Origin: Lachnospiraceae bacterium
Lineage (GTDB): Bacteria; Bacillota; Clostridia; Lachnospirales; Lachnospiraceae
Direction of reading: 5' to 3'
DNA: 10,975 nucleotides
NCBI GenBank assembly: GCA_016282215.1
Contig: JAEEKC010000286.1
Coordinates: 1 to 10,975, forward strand
Position numbers and translations under genes: made by a program
The notes under the pieces: model-generated
Databases searched by the model: none
What the model saw: only the letters and a program-made list of their open reading frames with translations
What the model was told of the DNA's origin: nothing
Shown: positions 5,125-10,975 of the stretch, one piece after another
Layout: each line of letters starts with the position of its first letter
Numbering within the stretch: position 1 is the stretch's first letter

Positions 5125-7122
5125 ATGAATGAAGATAAAAAAACACGACAATGGAATGAGATTGTAAAGGCAGTGATCATGGCTGTTGCCATGGGTGTGA
5201 TCTCGGCGGTTCTTGTAGCGGGAAATCCAAATACATCATCGCCCCCCTTTGTGATCCTCTGTTTGCTGAACACCTTTGAATCTCTGGTGGCAGCGATTTT
5301 GATCACCCTGTTTTTACCTCTTGGAAAGTTTGGAGAGCGTATGACGGGCAAACTGGATGCGGTGCAGCATCCCATCAGGTATGCACTTTTGTATTCCCTG
5401 CCACAGGCGCTCGGGAATGCGCTGATCATCAGCATGTGCGTCAGCTTCGTCAATATCGCCATGGCACACGCCAGGATCCCGGCAGACCAGGCACCGCCCC
5501 TTCTTATGATGTGGGTTTCGGGCCTGATCCCCTTGCTGCTTCCCACAATGGCCATGTCTTATCTGATCTACTTTACGCTGACACTGCTTTTTGAGAGGAG
5601 GCTTCAAAGCGATGTGAAGAAGGAAGATACGGCAAAAAGAATGAGGCTGTTTCAGATCGAAATGCTTGTGGTCTTTGCCCTGATCATCGTGGGCGTTACC
5701 ATGGCAGTCGGCCTCATTGTGGTAGACCGGTCAAAGTCTACCATTCAATACAACGTGTCTGAACTTCTGGCGGCAAACAGCAGACAGATTGAGCTGAATA
5801 TCAACGCCTATCTGGAGCGTATGGAGACAACCCCGACTCTTCTGTTTTCGGATGGGAGCTATTATGCATATGATGCCACGGATGAAACCCTGGACGAGTA
5901 TGAAAAGGTAAAAAGCGAAGAACTGATCACTGACCGGATCGTGGATATCGGTCTGATGAACAACTATCTGGATTTCGGTATCGTGTATGCCGATGACCAT
6001 AAGGTGGGATGGATCTCCCGGGGAACCCAGGAGCTCTTTGACGGTGTCAGCATCTATGATTCCTTTGCTGCCGAGATCAGGGATAACGAGCAGGAGGAGG
6101 CCTGGTGCTTCGGCATCATGGACAGTAAGGACCGGATCTATTATATCAAAAGACTGAATCCGCATGCCCTTTTGATCACCTCGGTATATTCAAGAGAGCT
6201 GATCTCCGTATTTGTCCATTCGGAACAGCTGGATGAAATGACGATCCGCCTTACCGACGGCAGCGGAAAAATCATCTTTTCCTCCGAAATGGAAGAGGCG
6301 GGCCATTTGACGCCCCAAAGACTGGAGGAACTCATCGGGTACGGCACCCTTCAATCAGGTGATTCCAAAACCATTACGGATCCTGATTACTTTGTAAACA
6401 CCAATGTCTGCTCCAACGGCTGGCGTGTGATCTGCTCCGTTCCCACGGACAGGATCATGGACGAAACGGATAACTTAAAGACCTTCACGATCAGGGTTTC
6501 CGTTCTTTTGGTGGTCATCTTTATCCTGATGGGACTTTTGCTGATCAGGCGTGTTTCCGTGCCCGTGGATGATCTGGTGACCAGCCTGCAGTACAAGGCG
6601 GAGATTGATAAGCTGTCCGGAGTCATGAATAAGGGAACCTTCCAGGAATCGGTGGAAAAGATGGTGAAAAAGGCGGAGCAGGAAAAGTGCTATGCCTTTG
6701 TAATGATGGATATGGATAATTTCAAGCAGGTGAATGACATATTAGGTCACAGCTATGGAGACCAGGTGATCATCCGGTTCGGGCAGCTTTTAAAAAGCTT
6801 ATACGGTAAAGAGGTTGTGATCGGCAGACTGGGCGGAGACGAATTCGCACTCTATTATCAGGCCGGCAGCGATGCAGCGGAGTCAAAAGAAGAGTTCTTT
6901 GCAAGGATCCCCGGGGAACTGGACCGGGTTCAGGAAAGCTTTGCAAAGGAGTTTGAGCAGGAAAGCGAAACCTGCAATCTTTCCGTCAGCGCCGGGGTAT
7001 ATGCCGGATATCAAAGGGTTTTGCCCTTTGCCGAGATGTATGAGAAGGCGGACAGCGCCCTTTATGCATCCAAGAAAAAAGGAAAGAAGAGATATACCAT
7101 ATACAAGGAGGAGCAAACGTGA
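5125..7122 (+). CDS. Membrane diguanylate cyclase with extracytoplasmic sensor region
   Basis: This is a 665-aa GGDEF protein that makes cyclic di-GMP from two GTP. Five hydrophobic segments (about 12-32, 41-65, 85-113, 124-156, 175-198) are followed by an extracytoplasmic region of about 250 residues (about 200-450), probably Cache-like. A sixth segment (about 453-476) leads to a cytoplasmic GGDEF domain (about 490-660). The signature GGDEF is intact at 570-574, as are metal-binding aspartates in MMDMDNFKQVND (D529, D531). The usual product-inhibition RxxD motif is absent: residues 561-564 read GKEV. There is no EAL or HD-GYP domain. ATG 5125 has only a weak ribosome site; translation may have been coupled to the lost regulator gene upstream. 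The stop overlaps the start of the binding-protein gene by four bases (GTGA), implying joint expression and probably a joint sensory function. Confidence 0.9.
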   Translation: MNEDKKTRQWNEIVKAVIMAVAMGVISAVLVAGNPNTSSPPFVILCLLNTFESLVAAILITLFLPLGKFGERMTGKLDAVQHPIRYALLYSLPQALGNALIISMCVSFVNIAMAHARIPADQAPPLLMMWVSGLIPLLLPTMAMSYLIYFTLTLLFERRLQSDVKKEDTAKRMRLFQIEMLVVFALIIVGVTMAVGLIVVDRSKSTIQYNVSELLAANSRQIELNINAYLERMETTPTLLFSDGSYYAYDATDETLDEYEKVKSEELITDRIVDIGLMNNYLDFGIVYADDHKVGWISRGTQELFDGVSIYDSFAAEIRDNEQEEAWCFGIMDSKDRIYYIKRLNPHALLITSVYSRELISVFVHSEQLDEMTIRLTDGSGKIIFSSEMEEAGHLTPQRLEELIGYGTLQSGDSKTITDPDYFVNTNVCSNGWRVICSVPTDRIMDETDNLKTFTIRVSVLLVVIFILMGLLLIRRVSVPVDDLVTSLQYKAEIDKLSGVMNKGTFQESVEKMVKKAEQEKCYAFVMMDMDNFKQVNDILGHSYGDQVIIRFGQLLKSLYGKEVVIGRLGGDEFALYYQAGSDAAESKEEFFARIPGELDRVQESFAKEFEQESETCNLSVSAGVYAGYQRVLPFAEMYEKADSALYASKKKGKKRYTIYKEEQT

Positions 7123-8411
7123 TAAAGAAAGAACGTGTAAGGGCTTTGCTGATCGCTCTGATCCTCCTTCTGGCGGCGACAGCGACACTTTTGCTGCATG
7201 AGGAAAACGGCAAATACAAAAATGAAGACAGTGTTGCCGAGAAACAGGGCGGAAATGAACTGCTTTTATCCTGGTGGGGCAATGACGACAGGCATCAGTA
7301 TACCATGCAGGGCGTCGACCATTTCATGGAGGAAACCCCTGACATTAATGTGACCTACCGTTATGGAGAATGGAACGGTTATGAAAAGAGGACCGGCGTC
7401 TGGATGCGGTCGAAAACCGAAGCGGATGTAATGCAGATCAACTATGCATGGCTGGATGAATATTCCAAAGACGGCGAAGGCTTTTATGACTTAAGTGAAC
7501 TGTCCGATGTGATCAGTCTGGATGCCTTTTCCGAAGAGCAGATTGAGCTGGGCACCCGAAACGGACATCTGAATGCCCTGCCCATAGCCATGAATTCCCA
7601 TGTGTTTTATTATAACCGGGAGGTTCTGGAGGCGCATGGTCTGAGTGAGCCGAAGACCTGGTCGGACCTTTTTGATATGGGAAAGACCCTGAAAAAAGAT
7701 GGGATCTATTTGCTGGGAATGAGCAAGAAACAGCTTTTTATCTTCCTTTGTGCTTACTATGAACAAAGCTACGGCAAGCCGGTGTTTGCAGAGGACGGCA
7801 GTTTTACGGCAAGCGAAGAGGAGATGGCGGCGCTTCTTGCATTCTATAAAAAGATGATTGATGAAAACGTGCTTTGCCCCATCGAACTCTTTGATAAGAG
7901 CGATTACTTAAACGGCAGGATCGCAGGTACCATGTGCTGGATCAGCGACACCGGAAAGTATTGCGATGCGCTGGAGGAAAAGGGAGCCAGGGTTTCCATG
8001 TGCCTGTATCCCATGCTCCCTGGCGCAAAGCTTACCGGCTGGTACATAAAGCCTGCGACCATGTGGGCCATCAGTGCCCAGACAAAGCATCCGAAGGAAG
8101 CGGCACAGCTTTTGGAGTATCTTTTAAATGACCCGTATATGGTTTCCCTGCAGAGCACGGAAAAGGGCGTGCCGGTGAGCAGCAAGGCCATTGCCACCCT
8201 CAGCGAAGAAGGATACTCCGAGTCCAACGAATTTGCTGCCACGGAAATGATCAATGAACACAGGGCGGAGCTTAAGATCATTATCTCCAACATGGAAAAA
8301 GAAGCCATCATTGATGCCTTTAAAGAGGGGGCGGACGAATACCTGTTCGGCCGGAAAAGCGAGGAGGAAGCGGCTAGCCAGATCTGCACCAAGATCCGGC
8401 AACTGGACTGA
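7119..8411 (+). CDS. Membrane-anchored extracellular solute-binding protein, family 1-like
   Basis: This 430-aa protein starts at GTG 7119, which overlaps the cyclase stop and follows AAGGAGG (7105-7111). A basic N-terminus and hydrophobic segment (about 8-24) export and anchor it. There is no lipobox cysteine, unlike most Gram-positive binding proteins. The mature part has family-1 (sugar-type, MalE-like) features: ELLLSWWGNDD at the first strand, LPIAMNSHVFYYNREVLEAHG at about 150-170, TWSDLFDMGKTLKKDG, GRIAGTMCWISDTG, and the C-terminal lobe with PKEAAQLLEYLLNDP. No permease or ATPase gene lies nearby. Tight coupling to the cyclase suggests that it presents a ligand, possibly a carbohydrate, to the extracytoplasmic region of the cyclase or of the adjacent kinase. 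The ligand cannot be told from sequence. Confidence 0.85.
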   Translation: MIKKERVRALLIALILLLAATATLLLHEENGKYKNEDSVAEKQGGNELLLSWWGNDDRHQYTMQGVDHFMEETPDINVTYRYGEWNGYEKRTGVWMRSKTEADVMQINYAWLDEYSKDGEGFYDLSELSDVISLDAFSEEQIELGTRNGHLNALPIAMNSHVFYYNREVLEAHGLSEPKTWSDLFDMGKTLKKDGIYLLGMSKKQLFIFLCAYYEQSYGKPVFAEDGSFTASEEEMAALLAFYKKMIDENVLCPIELFDKSDYLNGRIAGTMCWISDTGKYCDALEEKGARVSMCLYPMLPGAKLTGWYIKPATMWAISAQTKHPKEAAQLLEYLLNDPYMVSLQSTEKGVPVSSKAIATLSEEGYSESNEFAATEMINEHRAELKIIISNMEKEAIIDAFKEGADEYLFGRKSEEEAASQICTKIRQLD

Positions 8412-8427
8412 TGGGGGGAGTTTTATC

Positions 8428-8442
8428 ATGCCTGTGCGGTGA
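8428..8442 (+). promoter_or_regulatory. Four-codon minimal ORF with strong ribosome site ahead of the kinase gene
   Basis: A GGGGGGAG ribosome site (8413-8420) is ideally placed for ATG 8428, but that frame reads only M-P-V-R before TGA (8440-8442). ATG 8428 is in frame with the kinase start at 8479, 17 codons downstream. This is either a tiny leader ORF controlling reinitiation at the kinase, or the original kinase start closed by a nonsense change (TGA directly followed by TGG). Confidence 0.4.
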
Positions 8443-8478
8443 TGGAATACGAAAGGATTCCTGTCACCGGCTCGATCA

Positions 8479-10023
8479 ATGGACGAGAAAAAAGGCAGGA
8501 AGCGGAGAAACAGCAGGATGCAAACGGAAGAAATCCGAGTTCACAAGTCCATACGAAAGCAGTTTGCGCTGATCTTTTTTCTGATCCTGGCGGGAACCAT
8601 CCTTTTATGCGTGCTCCTCAATGAGACACTGCTGGAAAAATACTATGTGTCCCAGAAAAAGCAGGTGCTGGATGCGGCCTATCGGAGCCTGAATTCGGCA
8701 GCTACCGAAGGAGATATGGAATCGGACTGGTTTGCCATTGAAGTGCAGCGTATCAGCGGTATTTACAACATCAGCATGCTGATCATTGACTCTGATGCCC
8801 AGGTCATCGTTTCCTCGGAACACGACAGCCGCTATCTTGCCATGGAGCTGCAAAACTATATTTTCGGAATGCAGATACCCAAAGAGGTGGCGCCCAAGAT
8901 CATAGAGGAGGAAATGGATTACACCATCCAGACCAGCTATGATGAGCGTACCGGCATCAACTATCTGGAAATGTGGGGCTTTTTGGACAACAGCAATCCT
9001 TTCCTGATCCGTACCGCCATGGAAGGAATTCAGGAAAGCGCCAAGATCGCCAACCGGTTTTTGATCTATGCAGGTATGTTGGCAGCGCTGGCAGGTATTT
9101 TAGTCATCTTCTTTGTAACAAGACGAATCACAAGACCCATCCTCGGGCTGGCGGAGATCTCCAGAAGAATGGCAAATCTGGACTTTAACGCCCGCTACGA
9201 GGGCGGCGATGAAAACGAGATCGGGATTCTGGGAGAGGATATGAACCGCTTGTCGGAGCGCCTGGAATCCACCATCTCCGAACTGAAGACCGCCAATGTC
9301 CAGCTCCAGAAGGACATTCAGAAAAAAGAGGAAATGGACGTGATGCGAAGCGAGTTCGTATCCAATGTGTCCCATGAGCTGAAAACTCCCATTGCCCTCA
9401 TTATGGGTTATGCGGAGGGACTGAAAATGAATATCAACGAGGATGATGCGGAAAGCAGGGAGTATTATTGTGATGTCATCTCCGATGAAGCGGAAAAGAT
9501 GAACACCATCGTGCGGGAGCTTTTAACCCTGAACCAGCTGGAGTTTGGCAATGACAACGTACAGATGGAGCGCTTCGATATCATCGAGCTCATCAAAAAC
9601 TACCTAAACTCCATCGCCCTTATGACGGAGCAAAAGCAGGTGGTTGTGGAATTTGATCGGGAAGCCCCGCTTTATGTCTGGGGAGATGAGTTCAAGGTGG
9701 AAGGCGTGGTGGCCAACTATCTGACTAACGCCGTTCACTATGTGGAAGGAGATCCGGGCACCATCCGTATTACCATTACGGAAGAAAAGGGCCTTGCCAG
9801 GATCAGCGTCTTTAATACAGGCAATCCCATTCCCGAGGAATCCCTGGAGCATCTGTGGGAGAAGTTTTATAAGGTGGATAAGGCCAGAACCAGAGAGTAC
9901 GGCGGCAGCGGCATCGGACTTTCCATTGTCAAAGCCATTATGGAAGCCATGCACCGTGACTACGGCGTGATCAATCATGAGGACGGCGTAGAGTTCTGGT
10001 TTGAACTGGAGACGGTTTCGTAG
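8479..10023 (+). CDS. Sensor histidine kinase (VanS/PhoR-like, HAMP-HisKA-HATPase)
   Basis: This is a 514-aa membrane kinase. TM1 spans about 29-49, an extracytoplasmic sensor region about 50-190, and TM2 about 193-214. A HAMP domain (about 215-268, TRRITRPILGLAE) and a coiled linker follow. The HisKA domain carries the phosphorylated His at 299 in SHELKTP, and the ATPase domain (about 390-510) has an N-box with N413 and N417, an FNTGNPIPEE segment and GGSGIGLS at 475-482. All catalytic boxes look intact. In the G1-like box Asn replaces the usual Asp, as in several clostridial VanS-like kinases. ATG 8479 has a weak ribosome site; ATG 8518 (residue 14) is an alternative. No complete response regulator is in the window; only a fragment lies upstream of the cyclase. 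The kinase probably senses a cell-surface signal together with the two preceding proteins. Confidence 0.92.
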   Translation: MDEKKGRKRRNSRMQTEEIRVHKSIRKQFALIFFLILAGTILLCVLLNETLLEKYYVSQKKQVLDAAYRSLNSAATEGDMESDWFAIEVQRISGIYNISMLIIDSDAQVIVSSEHDSRYLAMELQNYIFGMQIPKEVAPKIIEEEMDYTIQTSYDERTGINYLEMWGFLDNSNPFLIRTAMEGIQESAKIANRFLIYAGMLAALAGILVIFFVTRRITRPILGLAEISRRMANLDFNARYEGGDENEIGILGEDMNRLSERLESTISELKTANVQLQKDIQKKEEMDVMRSEFVSNVSHELKTPIALIMGYAEGLKMNINEDDAESREYYCDVISDEAEKMNTIVRELLTLNQLEFGNDNVQMERFDIIELIKNYLNSIALMTEQKQVVVEFDREAPLYVWGDEFKVEGVVANYLTNAVHYVEGDPGTIRITITEEKGLARISVFNTGNPIPEESLEHLWEKFYKVDKARTREYGGSGIGLSIVKAIMEAMHRDYGVINHEDGVEFWFELETVS

Positions 10024-10044
10024 AAAAGGAAACGTTTTCTTTTC
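10023..10044. promoter_or_regulatory. Palindrome resembling a CcpA (cre) site
   Basis: GAAAAGGAAA and TTTTCTTTTC flank a central CG (10033-10034) and form an 11-pair palindrome (counting the CG) with one G-T mismatch. The core AAGGAAACGTTTTCT (10026-10040) fits the Firmicutes cre consensus WTGNAANCGNWNNCW at all but one fixed position (A instead of T). It covers the -35 region of the downstream lipoprotein promoter, where CcpA-type repression is common. No U-run or stable loop makes it a convincing terminator. Confidence 0.4.
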
Positions 10045-10054
10045 CGCCGATCTG

Positions 10055-10063
10055 TGGTAAAAT
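10055..10063 (+). promoter_or_regulatory. Extended -10 promoter of the lipoprotein gene
   Basis: TGG (10055-10057) followed by TAAAAT (10058-10063) gives an extended -10 in the same TGTGG context seen at 845-849 and 1216-1220. The -35 region (about 10035-10041) is T-rich, poor, and lies inside the palindrome. It is about 58 bases ahead of the ATG at 10121. Confidence 0.5.
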
Positions 10064-10120
10064 GGTATCGCTTGAAGATACTGAAAGATAACTTTATCAA
10101 GTTGCAAGAGGAAAGCAAAC

Positions 10121-10975
10121 ATGCGAAAAAAGATTCCGGTAATCTTCGGATTGAGCCTTCTGTGTATGAGCCTTTGCGGCTGCCAGGATGCGATCCCTGA
10201 GATGAGTGAAAAGCAGGCGGATATGGTAACGGAGTATGCGGCAGGTTCCGTCCTTACCCATACTACGGGAAGCAAGTCCCGTCTGGTGGATACCACCCAG
10301 GAATACAACCCGGACAAGATGACCAAATATGAAAAGCGAAAAAAAGGGATAGCAATCCCGGAGCCGGAGCCGGCTCCTGCTCCTGAAGAAGGGGCAGATC
10401 AGCCTGCAGATGAGAGCAGCAGCGAATCGGAAAGCTCCGGACAAAGTCAGGAAAAGCCCGAGACGCCTTCCATGAGTCCTGCAGAGGTTATGGGGATTTA
10501 TGGTCTGGATGTAGCGCTGACAGGCTTTGAGGTGCTGGATAGCTATCCCAAAGCAGCTGAGGGCACGGACCTGGTATTCTCCATGGACGCTTCCTCCGGC
10601 AATAAACTGGTGGTGGCACAGCTTACGGCAACCAACAATTCCGGAGCCGATATGACACTGGATACCATTTCCAGAGGAGATCTGCATTTTAAGCTGATAC
10701 TCAACGGCACAAGCAGCGAAAATACGCTGGTGACCCTGTTGTCCGATGATTTCTCGGCGTTAAACCAGCCCATGGCAGCAGGAGAGCAGGTTAGTGGCGT
10801 ACTCATAGCACAGGTGTCCGATGAACTGGCATCCACCCTTTCCTCTGTTGATGTTTCCATCCAGTCCGGAAACGGCACCGCAGTATTGAAGCAGGGAGGA
10901 GCTCCTGCGCCTCAGCCCCAGGAAGAAGCCCCTGCGCCCACTGACGCAGAAGCTGTGCAGCCTCCGGAGGAGGGA
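10121..10975 (+). CDS. Lipoprotein with C-terminal Ig-like domain (3' end beyond window)
   Basis: ATG 10121 follows GAGGAAAG (10108-10115), and 285 codons are open to the window edge. The N-terminus MRKKIPVIFG plus a hydrophobic core ends in the lipobox L-C-G-C with the acylated cysteine at 21, so the protein is anchored on the outer face of the membrane. A low-complexity Pro/Glu/Ser linker (about 80-117, PEPEPAPAPEE and ESSSESESS) separates the N-terminus from a beta-rich domain (about 125-260). That domain carries the phrases VVAQLTATNNSGADMTLDT and SDDFSALNQPMAAGEQVSG, which resemble DUF4352/DUF5067-like Ig folds. A second Pro/Gln/Ala-rich stretch begins at about 262 and continues past the edge. 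It may serve as an accessory or output protein of the kinase system; the role is unproven. Its own promoter suggests partly separate control. Confidence 0.8.
   Translation, partial: MRKKIPVIFGLSLLCMSLCGCQDAIPEMSEKQADMVTEYAAGSVLTHTTGSKSRLVDTTQEYNPDKMTKYEKRKKGIAIPEPEPAPAPEEGADQPADESSSESESSGQSQEKPETPSMSPAEVMGIYGLDVALTGFEVLDSYPKAAEGTDLVFSMDASSGNKLVVAQLTATNNSGADMTLDTISRGDLHFKLILNGTSSENTLVTLLSDDFSALNQPMAAGEQVSGVLIAQVSDELASTLSSVDVSIQSGNGTAVLKQGGAPAPQPQEEAPAPTDAEAVQPPEEG

Noticed and set aside
8439..8624. 61-codon frame overlapping the kinase start
   Set aside because: It runs out of frame through the conserved first membrane segment of the kinase, and its sequence is polar without motifs. Only its possible role in coupling to the MPVR ORF was kept in mind.
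9604..10326. Open minus-strand frame of 240 codons
   Set aside because: It is antisense to the kinase ATPase domain and the lipoprotein start, both of which have clear motifs; the frame has none.
10346..10377. Hairpins GGGAT-ATCCC and GGAGCCGG-CCGGCTCC inside the lipoprotein gene
   Set aside because: They are explained by the repetitive Pro/Glu/Ala codons of the linker; there is no U-run and the reading frame continues intact.
1..10975. CRISPR array, tRNA, rRNA, IS element or integrase
   Set aside because: No regular repeat-spacer pattern, cloverleaf, rRNA sequence or transposase/integrase motif was seen, so the block at 2309-5055 has no visible mobility gene.

Overview
The window looks like chromosomal DNA from a Gram-positive gut-type Clostridia, most likely Lachnospiraceae. 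The reasons are AGGAGG-type ribosome sites, extended -10 promoters of the form TGnTATACT, a BspA-like secreted protein with the lysine-rich C-terminus typical of that group, a VanS/PhoR-like histidine kinase, and moderate GC content. The assignment is inference from style; no rRNA or tRNA gene is present.

Left block (1-2344, all + strand). The tail of an unidentified gene is followed by two small membrane proteins (241-831, 892-1215), each behind a similar promoter. A tight cluster comes next: a 69-aa acidic/basic helical protein (1268-1477), an HD-domain hydrolase (1489-1953), an 84-aa unknown protein overlapping it by one base (1953-2207), and the first ~27 codons of what looks like an alpha/beta-hydrolase gene (2228-2344). 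That last gene breaks off abruptly.

Middle block (about 2309-5055). A secreted, repeat-containing BspA-like surface protein lies alone on the minus strand (2421-4517). It has its own promoter, and its ~120-nt 5' leader begins with a 61-bp near-perfect inverted repeat. An AT-rich stretch of ~220 bp without a convincing gene follows, then a strong rightward promoter. This block is flanked by the 5' remnant of a hydrolase gene on the left and, on the right, by a reading frame ending RGMGYKFEA-stop, which matches the end of an OmpR/PhoB-type response regulator. The simplest reading is that the block replaced the rest of both genes.

Right block (5125-10975, + strand). This is a signalling operon: a membrane diguanylate cyclase with an extracytoplasmic region and a C-terminal GGDEF domain; a membrane-anchored family-1 solute-binding protein whose GTG start overlaps the cyclase stop (GTGA); a sensor histidine kinase; and, behind its own promoter and a palindromic cre-like site, a lipoprotein that runs off the window. 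No ABC permease or ATPase is present, so the binding protein probably acts as a ligand sensor, not a transporter subunit. With the regulator remnant just upstream, the ancestral order was plausibly regulator - cyclase - binding protein - kinase - lipoprotein. That would be a combined two-component/c-di-GMP sensory system whose regulator has been lost here.
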